Shown: in pieces, positions 36,074 through 47,373 of the stretch | How the letters are laid out: each line of letters opens with the position of its first letter | Position numbering within the stretch: the stretch's first letter is position 1 | Assembly: GCF_000687735.1 (NCBI RefSeq) | Contig: NZ_JHXL01000008.1 | Span: forward strand, 1 to 60,107 | DNA length: 60,107 nucleotides | Direction of reading: 5' to 3' | DNA from: Acholeplasma equifetale ATCC 29724 | GTDB taxonomy: Bacteria; Bacillota_I; Bacilli_A; Acholeplasmatales; Acholeplasmataceae | Made by a program: the position numbers and the translations under genes | Notes under the pieces: model-generated | The model's input: the letters and a program-made list of their open reading frames with translations, nothing else | Told to the model about the DNA's origin: nothing | The model's database searches: none

Positions 36074-37370
36074 ATAGTACACCATTATGATGATTTTGAG
36101 CTGTAACTCTTAATCCAAAATGATCTAATGTTTCTTTAACAATGGCTAATCCTAACCCAAATTGTCCTTTTGAACCTTTTTCATAAGGTTTAAATAATGA
36201 ATGTAATATTTCAGTTTCAATGTGCTCACCGTCATTAAAGATGGTGAGTTTTTTATTTTTTAATTGAATAACAATTTTAGTTTCTACATAACGTATCGCA
36301 TTATCAATAATGTTTGAAACAACAATATAAAAGTTTTCTCTAACCATTAAATGTTTCCAATCACTTTCAACATCAACAATGATTTGAGCATGTGTTAAGT
36401 ATTTATAATGATCAACAACTTGTTGAATCACTTCTTTCATGGATACTTCTTCTAAATTTTCATCTAACTTCATATATCCAACTTTTGAGTATTCAATAAT
36501 TTGCTTGACTTTATTATTTAAAATATCAGCTTGTTTAATAATTAAATTTGCAGCTTCTTTATCTTCAATACCGTCTAAAATTGCTTCAGCATATGATTTA
36601 ATAACTGCAATTGGTGTTTTTAAATCATGCCCAAGATTTTGGATCATATCTTTTTTTGTTTCTTCATTTTTCTTAATTTCTTGGCGCATTTTATCAATCG
36701 CTAATGATAACTCATTAATCTCTTGGGCGCCTGCAACCTTAATTTCATTTTTATAGTCGTCCTTAACCATGGCATCAATTGCATTTTTAAGGTCTTTAAG
36801 TTTTGTTACAGTATTTGTACTCCATAACCAAATAATTACGTTTCCTAAAACTAATATATTCAAGAATGCTAATGTTGTATAAAACGGTATATCCCCTGTC
36901 ATGTCTTTAATATATTTATCTGTATCACTTAAAACGATAATAGCATATTTGACATTACCATCAATTCGAATAACCTCACCCATGAAACTAATATTATTAT
37001 ATTTTTGATATTTAATGGGTAATGTCTTTCCTTCAAAATCTTGATAAAAATATTCATCCATAACAAGATCATATACATCTAAAATGTTTTTTTGTCCAAC
37101 GTTTGTATTTTTATATGTATCGATATATCCGAGTGTATTTAAAATAATGTAGTCATTATAAACCGCTTCATATTCAAAGTCAAAATAACTAGGATTTTCT
37201 TCATATCTATTTTTAACTTTATTGTAAAAGTTTTCAAGATAGACAATATTTTGATTTTCATAGCCTTTTGTGAAACTTAAGTTAAGTACAAAAAGGAATA
37301 CTATACATCCTAGTATTGTAACAAAGCTAAAGATCATATTGACTTGTGAAGCAAGTTTAAAATTATTCAT
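36054..37370 (-). CDS. Two-component sensor histidine kinase
   Basis: The 438-aa protein has two membrane helices (about 12-32 and 164-186) around an external sensor part of about 130 residues, a HAMP-like linker, a HisKA domain with H248 in IQNLGHDLKTPIAVI, and a HATPase_c domain (N box VVSNIIDNAIRYV, G box GQFGLGLAIVKETL). It follows its response regulator with a 4-bp overlap. The signal is unknown. The stop lies inside the HIT gene on the other strand. Confidence 0.94.
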   Translation of the reverse strand: MNNFKLASQVNMIFSFVTILGCIVFLFVLNLSFTKGYENQNIVYLENFYNKVKNRYEENPSYFDFEYEAVYNDYIILNTLGYIDTYKNTNVGQKNILDVYDLVMDEYFYQDFEGKTLPIKYQKYNNISFMGEVIRIDGNVKYAIIVLSDTDKYIKDMTGDIPFYTTLAFLNILVLGNVIIWLWSTNTVTKLKDLKNAIDAMVKDDYKNEIKVAGAQEINELSLAIDKMRQEIKKNEETKKDMIQNLGHDLKTPIAVIKSYAEAILDGIEDKEAANLIIKQADILNNKVKQIIEYSKVGYMKLDENLEEVSMKEVIQQVVDHYKYLTHAQIIVDVESDWKHLMVRENFYIVVSNIIDNAIRYVETKIVIQLKNKKLTIFNDGEHIETEILHSLFKPYEKGSKGQFGLGLAIVKETLDHFGLRVTAQNHHNGVLFTIEPQ

Positions 37371-38017
37371 AGTAATCGATAGCCAAACCCATAAATAGTT
37401 TCAATTCTCAATAGAGGCATTTTAGCTCTTAATCTTCTTAATAAATCATCAACAACTCGATCAGAACCAACATAGTTTTCACCCCATATTGCATTTAGCA
37501 ATATTTTGCGTTCAATTGGCTGTTGCTTATTTTTTAAGAATACTAACAACATTTCAAATTCTTTATTGGTTAATTCAATAATTTGATCATTGTGACGAAT
37601 TTCTCTTGAATCAAGTGAAATTTGATATTCACTATAATTTACTAATCCAGGTCGCTGAGTTTTACGTTTTAAAACAGCTTTAACTCTTAATATTAATTCT
37701 CTTGGGGAATATGGTTTTGCAAGATAATCATCACTACCTAATTCGAGCCCTTTAATTTTATCTAACGCTTGGTCACGAGCACTTGTAAAGATAACTGCTG
37801 CATCTGGGTTTTTTTCATGGATTGCATTTATTAAATCAAATCCATCAACTTTGCCTGTTAACATGATGTCTAATATCCATAAATCGACATTATCACCAAC
37901 GTGTTGCATCGCAGTTTCTCCATCATAAAAGACAGTGACATCGTAATTTTCACGAACTAAGTATTTTCTAATAATTTCGGATAAATCTTTCTCATCTTCT
38001 ACGTAATAAATTTTCAT
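37367..38017 (-). CDS. OmpR/PhoB family response regulator
   Basis: The 216-aa protein has a receiver domain with the acidic pair E7/D8, phosphoacceptor D50 in LWILDIMLTG, the T/S and K in VIFTSAR and YLAKPYSP, and a winged-helix DNA-binding domain ending in the VVDDLLRRLRAKM...IYGFGYRLL pattern. SD AAGGGGGGAC is strong. A 7-bp inverted repeat (38033-38053) lies in the 5' UTR. It is the first gene of the pair with the kinase. Confidence 0.95.
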   Translation of the reverse strand: MKIYYVEDEKDLSEIIRKYLVRENYDVTVFYDGETAMQHVGDNVDLWILDIMLTGKVDGFDLINAIHEKNPDAAVIFTSARDQALDKIKGLELGSDDYLAKPYSPRELILRVKAVLKRKTQRPGLVNYSEYQISLDSREIRHNDQIIELTNKEFEMLLVFLKNKQQPIERKILLNAIWGENYVGSDRVVDDLLRRLRAKMPLLRIETIYGFGYRLL

Positions 38018-38084
38018 AAAAAAAGTCCCCCCTTAATAGTTCTTTTCTATTAACATAATTTTATCACATAATTGTGTGTATATA

Positions 38085-38145
38085 AATGAAAAGCCCTAAA
38101 TTTAAAGTAATTTAGGGCCCTTCATAGAGAGAGAAAAACGAAGTA
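38085..38145 (-). ncRNA. Candidate small RNA with C/U-rich loop after serS
   Basis: Downstream of serS a promoter-like pair occurs on the minus strand: TTGAGA at 38179-38174, a 17-bp spacer and TATACT at 38156-38151. From about 38144 the transcript would carry a TTTTTCTCTCT stretch between CTTC and GAAG, then a strong 10-bp terminator hairpin GCCCTAAATT/AATTTAGGGC (38093-38118) with a U-run. The transcript would be about 60 nt. The pyrimidine run could pair with GGAGAGA-type Shine-Dalgarno sequences. The hairpin could simply be the serS terminator. Confidence 0.4.
38091..38118 (-). terminator. serS / small RNA terminator
   Basis: Perfect 10-bp stem with a 6-nt loop and TTTT on the minus strand, about 100 bp after the serS stop. 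Confidence 0.85.
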
Positions 38146-38219
38146 CTTTTAGTATATAGTTAATATTTCGCTTTCTCAAATATTGTCGTAAACTATGTAA
38201 TATTTTGAAAAATTATGGT

Positions 38220-39482
38220 TTATTTAATAATATCTACACCCATATATCGACGTAAAACTTCAGGAATTGTAACAGTTCCATCTTCATTTTGATAATTTTC
38301 TAATACTGCAATTAAGGTTCTTCCAACAGCTAATCCTGAACCATTTAATGTGTGTACATATTCTGGTTTACTGTTTTTATCTCTTCTAAAACGAATATTT
38401 GCACGTCTTGCTTGATAATCTCCCGCATTAGAGATAGATCCAATTTCACGATACATATTTTGTCCAGGTAACCAAACTTCAATATCATATGTTTTTCTCA
38501 TTGAGAATCCTAAATCCCCTGTTGATAATAAAACAACGCGATAAGGAATGTTAAGTTTTTGAAGTACAGATTCTGAATCTTTTAACATCTTTTCTAATTC
38601 ATCATCACTATCTTCTGGTTTTGTAAACTTAATTAATTCAACCTTATTGAATTGATGCTGACGTAATATTCCTTTTGTATCTCTACCTGCACTACCTGCT
38701 TCTGATCTAAATGCTGTTGTATAAGATACATACTTTTTAGTTAACATTTCAACAGGCATGATTTCATCACGATAAAGGTTAATCGTAGGAACTTCAGCTG
38801 TTGGGTTTAAATACCAAGGAAAACCTTCTAATTTAAAGCTATCTTCTTTAAATTTAGGAAATTGACCTGTACCATACATTGAATCTTCATTCACAATATA
38901 AGGAGGTATTAATTCTTCATATCCGTGTTCTGATGTATGTAAATCAATCATGAAGTTAATTAAAGCTCGTTCTAATCTGGCACCTAATCCTTTATCAACA
39001 ACAAATCGAGATCCAGTTATTTTAGCTGCTCTTGTAAAATCTAAAATACCTAATTTTTCACCTAATTCAACATGATCTTTAATAGGAAAATTAAACTCTC
39101 TAATTGTTCCCCATTTACGAATTTCTTTATTTTCTTGATCATCTTTACCTAATGGAACAACTAAATCAGGAAGGTTTGGAGTGCGAAGTAAAATATCTTT
39201 CATTTGTTTTTCTAAGGCATTAACCTTTTCATCTAATGTTTGAATTTCATCTTTAAAATCTGCCTTAATGTGACTTGCATCTTTACCTTCACGTTTAAGC
39301 TGACCAATAAGTTTAGCTGCTTCATTACGTTTGTTTTTTAAATCTTCACTTTTTTTGATGATTTCTTTTCTTTCTTCACTTAAATTATTAAGTTCACGTA
39401 AATAAGAATAATCACCATTACGTGTATTCAGTCTTTTTATGACTTCATCCATATTATCTAAAACATATTTTAAATCTAACAT
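38220..39482 (-). CDS. serS: Seryl-tRNA synthetase
   Basis: The 420-aa protein starts [18 protein letters not shown], followed by a long coiled-coil tRNA-binding arm (residues about 30-100). Class II motif 2 [29 protein letters not shown] and motif 3 [18 protein letters not shown] follow. The start at ATG 39482 has AAAGGAG at proper spacing. The longer frame runs into the T-box. Expression is under a serine T-box leader. Confidence 0.97.
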   Translation of the reverse strand: MLDLKYVLDNMDEVIKRLNTRNGDYSYLRELNNLSEERKEIIKKSEDLKNKRNEAAKLIGQLKREGKDASHIKADFKDEIQTLDEKVNALEKQMKDILLRTPNLPDLVVPLGKDDQENKEIRKWGTIREFNFPIKDHVELGEKLGILDFTRAAKITGSRFVVDKGLGARLERALINFMIDLHTSEHGYEELIPPYIVNEDSMYGTGQFPKFKEDSFKLEGFPWYLNPTAEVPTINLYRDEIMPVEMLTKKYVSYTTAFRSEAGSAGRDTKGILRQHQFNKVELIKFTKPEDSDDELEKMLKDSESVLQKLNIPYRVVLLSTGDLGFSMRKTYDIEVWLPGQNMYREIGSISNAGDYQARRANIRFRRDKNSKPEYVHTLNGSGLAVGRTLIAVLENYQNEDGTVTIPEVLRRYMGVDIIK

Positions 39483-39521
39483 ATGAATTCTCTCCTTTAC
39501 ATCTTTATTATAGTTTATAAA

Positions 39522-39742
39522 TAAAAAAGTCCCTAAGATTAAAAATCTTAAGGACGAATCAAATCGTGGTGCCACCTTAATTCCTATGTTTCCATAGCTC
39601 ATTACATTGATAACGGAATGACCCGGATGTGATTAGCATCACTAAAGAGTGGATTCATTAAGTGTAGATATCTATATTTCACCTAACTATAGATTCTCTT
39701 TTTTATCTAACAACTTAATTACTAGTCTCTTTTTATAGCGTT
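39522..39742 (-). promoter_or_regulatory. T-box riboswitch (Ser, UCC specifier) of serS
   Basis: The minus strand has Stem I (AAAAAGAG with CTCTTT, and ATTAAGT with ACTTAAT) with specifier loop GAA-TCC-A (TCC at 39653-39651, a Ser codon). It also has the T-box AAGGTGGCACCACG at 39578-39565 and a terminator GTCCTTAAGATT... (39529-39551) with a T-run. A class T-box antiterminator is evident. Uncharged tRNA-Ser would allow read-through. Confidence 0.93.
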
Positions 39743-39748
39743 TGTTAT

Positions 39749-39777
39749 ATTATACTATTTTTTATTCACTACGTAAA
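39749..39777 (-). promoter_or_regulatory. serS T-box promoter within ABC transporter 3' end
   Basis: TTTACG at 39777-39772, a 17-bp spacer and TATAAT at 39754-39749. The -35 and part of the spacer lie within the last codons of the ABC gene. Confidence 0.65.
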
Positions 39778-42092
39778 GCAATAACAGGATCTTTTGATGC
39801 TGCAATTCTTGATGGAATTAATCCTGCAACAAATGTTAAAACAACCGAGATTGCAATTAAAAGAATTGCGTGTCCATAGAATAATTGAGCTGTATTTGAA
39901 GTTCCGGTTGCAGCATCTAAGAAAATATTAATAATTGGAACTAAACTATAGGTGATTGTAACACCTAATATACCAGCGATAAATCCTATAAGGATTGCTT
40001 CTGCATTAAATACTCTAGAAATATCTTTCTTTCTTGCACCAATTGATCTTAAGATACCAATTTCTCTAGTTCTTTCTAGGACGGATGTATATGTAATAAT
40101 ACCAATCATTACACTTGATACAACTAATGAAATTGAGCTAAATGCGATTAATACTGCAGATATCGCATTCATAACATCTTTAATAACAGACACCGCAGAA
40201 GCAACAGTATCGGTATATCCAATTTGCTCATCTGGATTTAATTCATTATATTTATCTAATACTTTAATAACTTGTTCTTTCCCGTCAAAACCATTTGGAT
40301 AAATAAGAATACTTGATGGCGTTTCAATACCACCTAACTCATCTAATAAGTCTTCTTTAGTATATTTTGTTAGTGGATTAACTAAGCTAAATGAAACTCC
40401 CTCAATTACTGATTGAAATTGATCATCGCTATTTCTTTGTGCAATAACAACTTGAGAATCTTTATTTAATTCCATAATTCTATCTCTTACTTTGTTGTTA
40501 AATGCAATGTGTTGGGAAGTTGAAATTAATTGTGTATTTGAACGAACAATACCAACAATTTTGATTGTGATAACATTTGGATTATTATTTGAATTATAAA
40601 TTTCAATTAATTCTTCATCTGATTTAACTCTAAATTTAGTGTTATTTTCATCTGGATTTGCATAGAAAACGTCATTACTTAAAATTTTGATTTCTTTTCC
40701 AACAATATCAGAATATGGTATTACGCCACTTTCTGTTTCATCTTCACCTAATAAACCTAAAAATCTTAAAATATCGTTTGGAACTCTGTTTTGATTATCC
40801 ACAAATAAAATAGCTTCATATTCGTTTTCTGTATAATATCTTCCTGATACAACATCAAAAAATTCTTCTAAGAAACCTAATGTGAATGTGCTTTGTCTAA
40901 CAATTCTTGAACTTGATTTGTTATCGCGAATAAGTTTTCCGTTGTTTACATACATTGTATTTGGCTTAATACCGTAATTATAAACAATTGTTGCATAGTT
41001 ATTTTCTTCTAGTTGTGAATTTTTTAAATACTCAATGTATTCTTGACTTAATTTATTTTCTTTAATTAAAGTAACTTCTAATGGTTCATACCCACCAATA
41101 CCACCTTCGATAGGTTCTTGATTTATTGCACCTGGTTGTGTTGCCTCCATTAAAGCGTTTATATCTAAGAAACTACGATTAATTTGGATTGGAAGTCCTG
41201 CAAATGTACCGCGCTCCATATTATCAAGATATTGGGTGAAACCATATTGTAAAGACATTACAAGCGCAACTCCAATAATACCAATCGAACCCGCTAATGC
41301 TGTGATTAATGTTCTAACCTTTTTAGTTAGAAGGTTTTTAAATGATAAGCGTAGTGCTGTAAAAAAACTCATTGATGTTTTTTGGGTTTCTTCCTTAACA
41401 TCTTTTTCTTTTGGATTAAATGGGTTTGTATCACTTAAAAGTTCTCCATCTTTAATTGAAACAATACGATTAGCGTATTCTTTTGCAAGTGTCTCATTGT
41501 GCGTAACCATGATAATTAATTTATCTTTTGATATTTCAGTAAGTAAATTCATAATATCAACACTTGTTTCACTATCTAATGCACCTGTTGGCTCATCAGC
41601 TAAGATAATGGTTGGATCGTTGACTAATGCTCTCGCGATAGAAACCCTTTGTTGTTGTCCACCTGATAATTGATTAGGTCTTTTATACATATGATCTTTT
41701 AATCCAACACGTTCTAATACCTTTTTCGCTTTTTCAATACGTTCTTCTCTTGATACACCTGATAAGGTTAATGCTAATTCAACGTTTGATAAAACGTCTA
41801 AATGTGGTATTAAATTATAGTTTTGGAAAACAAAACCTACACGATGATTACGATATGCATCCCAGTCTTTATCTTTATATTTTTTAGTTGAAACATTATC
41901 TATAATAATATCCCCACTATCATAGCGATCAAGTCCGCCAATGATATTCAAAAGTGTTGTTTTACCACTTCCTGATTGACCTAAAATAGCAACAAACTCA
42001 TGCTCTCTAAATGCTAAATTAATACCTTTTAATGCAGGAAATTCTATTTCTCCAATTTTATATATTTTCTTTACGTTTCTAATCTCTAGCAT
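39762..42092 (-). CDS. ABC exporter, fused MacB-type ATPase and permease
   Basis: The 776-aa protein carries an N-terminal ABC ATPase (LolD/MacB type, about 1-220) with Walker A GQSGSGKTTLL, signature LSGGQQQRVSIARAL and Walker B IILADEPTGALD. A membrane helix (about 255-280), a large external domain (about 280-640) and three C-terminal helices of the FtsX/MacB fold follow. It could expel peptides or drugs. It follows a TetR regulator by 4 bp, suggesting inducible efflux. The last codons contain the serS promoter. Confidence 0.92.
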   Translation of the reverse strand: MLEIRNVKKIYKIGEIEFPALKGINLAFREHEFVAILGQSGSGKTTLLNIIGGLDRYDSGDIIIDNVSTKKYKDKDWDAYRNHRVGFVFQNYNLIPHLDVLSNVELALTLSGVSREERIEKAKKVLERVGLKDHMYKRPNQLSGGQQQRVSIARALVNDPTIILADEPTGALDSETSVDIMNLLTEISKDKLIIMVTHNETLAKEYANRIVSIKDGELLSDTNPFNPKEKDVKEETQKTSMSFFTALRLSFKNLLTKKVRTLITALAGSIGIIGVALVMSLQYGFTQYLDNMERGTFAGLPIQINRSFLDINALMEATQPGAINQEPIEGGIGGYEPLEVTLIKENKLSQEYIEYLKNSQLEENNYATIVYNYGIKPNTMYVNNGKLIRDNKSSSRIVRQSTFTLGFLEEFFDVVSGRYYTENEYEAILFVDNQNRVPNDILRFLGLLGEDETESGVIPYSDIVGKEIKILSNDVFYANPDENNTKFRVKSDEELIEIYNSNNNPNVITIKIVGIVRSNTQLISTSQHIAFNNKVRDRIMELNKDSQVVIAQRNSDDQFQSVIEGVSFSLVNPLTKYTKEDLLDELGGIETPSSILIYPNGFDGKEQVIKVLDKYNELNPDEQIGYTDTVASAVSVIKDVMNAISAVLIAFSSISLVVSSVMIGIITYTSVLERTREIGILRSIGARKKDISRVFNAEAILIGFIAGILGVTITYSLVPIINIFLDAATGTSNTAQLFYGHAILLIAISVVLTFVAGLIPSRIAASKDPVIALRSE

Positions 42093-42096
42093 AGTC

Positions 42097-42723
42097 TCAT
42101 AATCCTTTCCATTGATTTATTAGTTGTTTAAAAATTTTATTTCGATTTGCATCATCAGTTAATGGCCCGTTGTTGAATCCTGATAATTTTAACATAAAAT
42201 GATGTGCATAAATACTTATTAAGATTGTACTGCTTGTTTTAAAATCCATTTGATTTATTTCGCCTATTTGGGCTTTTTTAGATAATAAGTTGGGTAACCA
42301 TTTTTCTTTATTTTTTATCATATGTATAAATTCAGTTTTGACATTTTGATCAACATCATCCATTTTAAGCATAATAAGTTTGATTTCTTCAAAATGATTA
42401 TTAAATATATCATCAATTGATTGATATATTGCTTCTAAAGCATCCAAAATCGGAAGTGATTCAATATATGATTTATTTTGGTTCAATTGACTTTCAATAT
42501 TAATTAAAGCTTCTTCACCAATAACTTTAATCAATTCTTCTTTTCCGCCTGGAAAATAATGATATAAAATATTTCCTGAAACATTACTACTTTTATGAAT
42601 TTCTCTTACCGATGCACCATGAAATCCACACTTAGAAAAATGTTTTAATGCCGCTTGAATGATACTTTTTCTTGTTTTTTCTTTTTGTTGTTCTCGTCTG
42701 TTTTTTAGTCTAAGTTCATTCAT
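42097..42723 (-). CDS. TetR/AcrR family transcriptional regulator
   Basis: The 208-aa protein has the TetR N-terminal helix-turn-helix (ESIIQAALKHFSKCGFHGASVREIHKSSNVSGNILYHYF), with a divergent C-terminal ligand domain. SD GAGGTGA is well placed. A perfect palindromic operator stands just upstream. It likely represses itself and the exporter. The ligand is unknown. Confidence 0.93.
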   Translation of the reverse strand: MNELRLKNRREQQKEKTRKSIIQAALKHFSKCGFHGASVREIHKSSNVSGNILYHYFPGGKEELIKVIGEEALINIESQLNQNKSYIESLPILDALEAIYQSIDDIFNNHFEEIKLIMLKMDDVDQNVKTEFIHMIKNKEKWLPNLLSKKAQIGEINQMDFKTSSTILISIYAHHFMLKLSGFNNGPLTDDANRNKIFKQLINQWKGL

Positions 42724-42735
42724 TATATCACCTCA

Positions 42736-42751
42736 TTGAACGAACGTTCAA
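42736..42751. promoter_or_regulatory. TetR-type operator
   Basis: TTGAACG-AA-CGTTCAA, perfect 7-bp arms, is centred 20 bp before the regulator start. The GAACGnnCGTTC form is common for TetR-family sites. Confidence 0.8.
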
Positions 42752-42824
42752 TCAACATATTAGCATAGATTTATGAAATTAAAACATCTTCGATAAAATA
42801 TGTTAAAAATACATATAAAAAAAT

Positions 42825-42848
42825 CTCTAAACTTTTTATCGTTTAGAG
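42825..42848 (-). terminator. gyrBA operon terminator
   Basis: Perfect 8-bp stem CTCTAAAC/GTTTAGAG followed by ATTTTTTT on the minus strand, shortly after the gyrA stop. Confidence 0.87.
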
Positions 42849-42855
42849 CTTTTTT

Positions 42856-45447
42856 TTATATATCTAAGTCAAGTTTTGTTTGTGAAACCTCTTCGGTTTC
42901 TTCTTCATTATCTTCAGGTGTTAATTCAACTACTTCAATAACTTTTTTTTCGTTATTTAGATTAAGTTCTTCTTGTTGGAAGTGATCATTAGTTTCTATT
43001 CCTTCAGTTTCTTCTTCTTGATGAGGAACTACAGCAACTGTTGAAACTTTTTGATCATTCTTAAGTGTTATAATTCTTACACCTTGAGTTGCACGTTTTG
43101 TTTCAGAAATTTGACTTATTGGAATTCTAATTGTAATACCTTTATCTGTAACAACAATTAAATCTTCCTCACTTGTAACAACTTTAAGTGTTCTTAAATT
43201 ACCATTCTTTTGAGTGACATTTAAAGTCTTAACGCCTTTACCGCCACGGATTTGACGACGATACTCGCTCACTGCAGTACGTTTACCGTAGCCATTTTCT
43301 GTAATAACTAAAATTTGTTCATCTTCAGATTCTACAACAGCAACGCCAACGATGACTTCATCGTCTTCTAACCACATACCACGAACACCAGTTGCTGTAC
43401 GTCCGATTTCGCGAGCATCTGTCTCGTTAAAACGAATTGCTTTACCATTTGATGCGCCTAATATAATATCTTTATTTCCGTCAGTTGACTTAACAGTTAA
43501 TAATTCATCGCCTTCTTTTAAGTTAAGGGCAATAATACCGTTTGTACGAATATTTTTATATTCAATAATTGGTGTACGTTTTACAATACCTTTCTTAGTA
43601 ACAAAGAATAAGAATTGATTCTCATCATCAAAGTCTTTAACTGTTGTGAAGGATGCTAATTTTTCTCCTTCTTGGAAGTTTAAGTAGTTTACAATAGGAA
43701 CACCTTTAGATTGACGTGATCCAGAAGGTAATTGATACCCTTTAATCTTAAATACTCTTCCTAAATTTGTAAAGAATAAGTGGAAGTCGTGTGTTGAAGT
43801 CATAGCGATGTGTTCAACATAATCATCTTCATGAAGTTTCACACCACTCATACCAACGCCACCGCGATTTTGAAGTTTATATTCAGCAACGTTCATGCGT
43901 TTGATATATCCATTATTTGTTACAGTAACAACAATGTCTTCAACTGGAATTAATTCTTCATTATCAATATTTAAACCAGAATCATAATTGATTTCAGACA
44001 TTCTAGGCTCACTGAATTTATCTTTAACTTCTTGAAGTTCTTGTCTTAATACATCTTTTTTCTTATCTTCTGATGCTAATATTTCTTTATATTCAGCAAT
44101 CTTTTGACTTAAGTTTATAGATTCTTCATTAATCTTATCTATTTCAAGAGAAGTTAATCTTTGAAGTTGCATTGTAAGAATCGCTTTTGCTTGAATTTCA
44201 GTAAAATCATATGCTTCCATTAAGTTGTTTTTAGCAATTTCTGGATTTTTAGCATCTTTAATAATTTGAATGACGTTATCTACATCAGATAATGCCTTAA
44301 TTAAAGCTTCTATAATGTGCATACGAGCTAATGCTTTATCTAATTCAAATTGTGTACGACGTGTAATGACTTGAATTTGGTGTTCTACATAATACTTGAT
44401 TAACTCTTTAAGTGATAGTAATTTAGGTTCACCATTTACAAGTGCAATCATGTTAATACCAAATGATGTTTGAAGTTGTGTATGTTTATATAAATTATTT
44501 AATGTTACATCTGGATTAACATCTTTTTTAAGTTCAATAACAATTCTCATACCCTTACGGCTAGATTCATCACGAAGATCACTAATACCTTCAATGACTT
44601 TATCTTTAACAACTTGAGCGATACGTTCAATTAAAGTTGTTTTATTAACGCTATAAGGAATTTCAGTAATAATAATTTCTGCTTTATTTTTATTCATCAC
44701 AATTTCGTGTTTTGCACGAATTGCAATAATACCTTTCCCGGTTTCATAACCGTCTCTTAATCCGTTTATACCAAGGATTTCACCACCAGTTGGAAAGTCT
44801 GGTCCTTTGATATATTTCATTAAGTCTAAGACAGTAATATCCTCATTATCCATATATGCAAATATACCGTCAATGACTTCACCTAAGTTATGTGCTGGAA
44901 TGTTGGTTGCCATACCAACAGCAATCCCAGTAGATCCGTTTACTAAAAGATTAGGGAATCTTGCAGGTAATACTTGTGGTTCTCTTTCAGAACCATCATA
45001 GTTATCTGCAAAATTAACTGTATCTTTATCTAAATCTCGTGTCATTTCACCAGCAATTTTTGATAAACGCGCTTCAGTATAACGCATGGCTGCTGCTGGG
45101 TCACCATCAACAGATCCAAAGTTACCGTGTCCATCAATTAATGGTGCACGATAACTAAAAGGTTGCGCCATACGAACCATTGCATCATAAATTGATGAGT
45201 CACCATGTGGATGATATTTCCCCATAACATCCCCAACGATTCTCGCTGATTTTTTGAATGCTGATCCATAATACATATTATTTTCATGCATTGAGTATAA
45301 AATACGACGTTGAACAGGTTTTAAACCGTCACGAACATCTGGTAAGGCACGAGATACGATAACGCTCATTGCATAATTTAAGAAAGAGGTTTTCATCTCG
45401 GATGTAATTTTTATTTCTTTAATTTTGTCAAATTTTTTCTCTTCCAT
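42856..45447 (-). CDS. gyrA: DNA gyrase subunit A
   Basis: GyrA cuts and rejoins DNA. The 863-aa protein has the catalytic Tyr in [10 protein letters not shown] (about residue 123), the quinolone region [12 protein letters not shown] with wild-type Ser, and a C-terminal beta-pinwheel with the GyrA-box variant QIRGGKG. Its position after gyrB and the pinwheel support gyrase rather than ParC. Start at ATG 45447, 5 nt after GGAGG. ATG 45459 overlaps the gyrB stop and lies before that SD. The C-terminal 50 residues are acidic. Confidence 0.96.
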   Translation of the reverse strand: MEEKKFDKIKEIKITSEMKTSFLNYAMSVIVSRALPDVRDGLKPVQRRILYSMHENNMYYGSAFKKSARIVGDVMGKYHPHGDSSIYDAMVRMAQPFSYRAPLIDGHGNFGSVDGDPAAAMRYTEARLSKIAGEMTRDLDKDTVNFADNYDGSEREPQVLPARFPNLLVNGSTGIAVGMATNIPAHNLGEVIDGIFAYMDNEDITVLDLMKYIKGPDFPTGGEILGINGLRDGYETGKGIIAIRAKHEIVMNKNKAEIIITEIPYSVNKTTLIERIAQVVKDKVIEGISDLRDESSRKGMRIVIELKKDVNPDVTLNNLYKHTQLQTSFGINMIALVNGEPKLLSLKELIKYYVEHQIQVITRRTQFELDKALARMHIIEALIKALSDVDNVIQIIKDAKNPEIAKNNLMEAYDFTEIQAKAILTMQLQRLTSLEIDKINEESINLSQKIAEYKEILASEDKKKDVLRQELQEVKDKFSEPRMSEINYDSGLNIDNEELIPVEDIVVTVTNNGYIKRMNVAEYKLQNRGGVGMSGVKLHEDDYVEHIAMTSTHDFHLFFTNLGRVFKIKGYQLPSGSRQSKGVPIVNYLNFQEGEKLASFTTVKDFDDENQFLFFVTKKGIVKRTPIIEYKNIRTNGIIALNLKEGDELLTVKSTDGNKDIILGASNGKAIRFNETDAREIGRTATGVRGMWLEDDEVIVGVAVVESEDEQILVITENGYGKRTAVSEYRRQIRGGKGVKTLNVTQKNGNLRTLKVVTSEEDLIVVTDKGITIRIPISQISETKRATQGVRIITLKNDQKVSTVAVVPHQEEETEGIETNDHFQQEELNLNNEKKVIEVVELTPEDNEEETEEVSQTKLDLDI

Positions 45448-45458
45448 GATGTCCTCCA

Positions 45459-47369
45459 TTAAGCATCAATATCTGTGACATATTGAGCGTTCTTTTGAAT
45501 GAATTCTTTTCTTGGTTCAACTTCTTCACCCATTAACATTGTGAAGATTTGATCCGCTTCAATAGCATCATCTAATTGAATTTGTAAAAGTGTTCTTGTT
45601 TCAGGATTCATTGTTGTATCCCAAAGTTGTTCATAGTTCATTTCCCCTAGCCCTTTATATCTTTGAAGCGTAGGTTTAGTTTCTAATTTAGATGTAATTT
45701 CATTTAATTCTTCATCTGAGTATGCATATTTAACGTTTCTGCCATATGAAACTTTATATAAAGGTGGTTGAGCTGCATAAATATGTCCATTTTCAATAAG
45801 TGGTCTCATATGTCTAAAGAAGAATGTTAATAATAATGTACGAATATGTGCACCATCAACGTCAGCATCGGTCATAATAACGATCTTATGATATCTAAGT
45901 TTTGATATATCAAATTCTTCTGAAATACCTGTCCCAATAGCTTGAATGATATTAATAATTTCTTTGTTTTTTAACATAGTATCAATTCTTGCTTTTTCGA
46001 CGTTTAGAACTTTACCTCTTAATGGGAGAATAGCTTGGAATTCTGAATCTCTACCTTGTTTAGCAGAACCACCTGCTGAATCACCCTCAACAATAAATAA
46101 TTCAGATTTTTCAGGATCTTTAGAACGACAATCTGCTAGTTTAGATGCAAAATCTAATTGATCAAGTGGACTCTTACGACGTGCCAATTCTTTTGCTTTT
46201 CTAGATGCTACACGCGCACGTGTTGCTTCAATTACTTTTTCAACGATTGATTTGGCTTGTTGAGGATTTTCAAGTAAAAATCTTTCAAGTGCTTCTTGAG
46301 TAACTTGAGATGTAATCGCACGAACTTCAGGATTACCAAGTTTTGTTTTGGTTTGTCCTTCAAATTGAGGTTCTGGGTGTTTAACTGAAATGATTGCTGT
46401 TAATCCTTCACGAGTATCTTCACCAATGATTGCATCATCTTTTTTAGCCTTCATATCATCAGCATATCTTGATATAACGCGCGTTAAAGCCATTTTATAG
46501 CCATCTTCATGCATACCACCTTCAGTGGTTGAGATGTTGTTTGTGAATGAGTGAATATTCGGTGTATATGTATCTACATATTGCATCGCGACTTCAACAG
46601 TAACACCATCTTGTTCTTTTTCAAAATAAATAATATCTGGATGTATTGTCTTTTTATTTTGATTTAAAAACTTAACATATTCAATAATTCCACCATCATA
46701 TTTAAATGTTTCTTGATATATATGATTTTCATCACGTGAATCAGATAATGAAATTGTAATTCCACGATTTAAAAACGCTAATTGTTGAATTCTAGTTCTT
46801 AATGTTTCAATATCATAAACGGTTGTTTCTGTAAAAATTAATGGGTCTGCTTTGAATGTTGTAATTGTTCCTGTACGATTTGTTTCGCCAAGTTCTTTTA
46901 AATCATAGGCAGGGATTCCACGTTCATATTTTTGTTCATAGATTTTACCGTCTTTATGTATTTCAACAACATACCAAACAGAAAGACCGTTTACAACAGA
47001 TGCACCAACACCGTGTAGACCTCCTGATACTTTATATGAACCTTTATCGAATTTACCACCAGCATGAAGTGTTGTTAAAATAGTTTCAACAGCTGGGCGT
47101 CCTGTTTTAGGGTGAATATCAACAGGGATACCACGTCCATTATCACTTACGCGTATAACGTTATCCTTTAATACCTCTATTTCGATGTGATCTGCATAAC
47201 CAGCTAATGCTTCGTCAATAGAGTTATCAACAATTTCCCAAACTAAATGGTGTAATCCTCTTTCCCCTGTTGATCCGATATACATTCCTGGTCTTTTACG
47301 AACAGCTTCTAATCCTTCAAGAATTTGAATATTATCCGCTGTATAATGATTGTTTTGATGATTATCCAT
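45459..47369 (-). CDS. gyrB: DNA gyrase subunit B
   Basis: GyrB is the ATPase of gyrase. The 636-aa protein has the GHKL ATPase blocks ([42 protein letters not shown]), the Toprim segment [34 protein letters not shown] and [17 protein letters not shown], and a C-terminal RYKGLGEMN block. ATG 47369 has AAAGGAG upstream. It follows recF by 4 bp. Confidence 0.98.
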   Translation of the reverse strand: MDNHQNNHYTADNIQILEGLEAVRKRPGMYIGSTGERGLHHLVWEIVDNSIDEALAGYADHIEIEVLKDNVIRVSDNGRGIPVDIHPKTGRPAVETILTTLHAGGKFDKGSYKVSGGLHGVGASVVNGLSVWYVVEIHKDGKIYEQKYERGIPAYDLKELGETNRTGTITTFKADPLIFTETTVYDIETLRTRIQQLAFLNRGITISLSDSRDENHIYQETFKYDGGIIEYVKFLNQNKKTIHPDIIYFEKEQDGVTVEVAMQYVDTYTPNIHSFTNNISTTEGGMHEDGYKMALTRVISRYADDMKAKKDDAIIGEDTREGLTAIISVKHPEPQFEGQTKTKLGNPEVRAITSQVTQEALERFLLENPQQAKSIVEKVIEATRARVASRKAKELARRKSPLDQLDFASKLADCRSKDPEKSELFIVEGDSAGGSAKQGRDSEFQAILPLRGKVLNVEKARIDTMLKNKEIINIIQAIGTGISEEFDISKLRYHKIVIMTDADVDGAHIRTLLLTFFFRHMRPLIENGHIYAAQPPLYKVSYGRNVKYAYSDEELNEITSKLETKPTLQRYKGLGEMNYEQLWDTTMNPETRTLLQIQLDDAIEADQIFTMLMGEEVEPRKEFIQKNAQYVTDIDA

Positions 47370-47373
47370 GGAT

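Noticed and set aside
42800-42985. Plus-strand ORF opposite gyrA end
   Set aside because: It is a shadow frame covering the gyrA terminator and acidic C-terminus.
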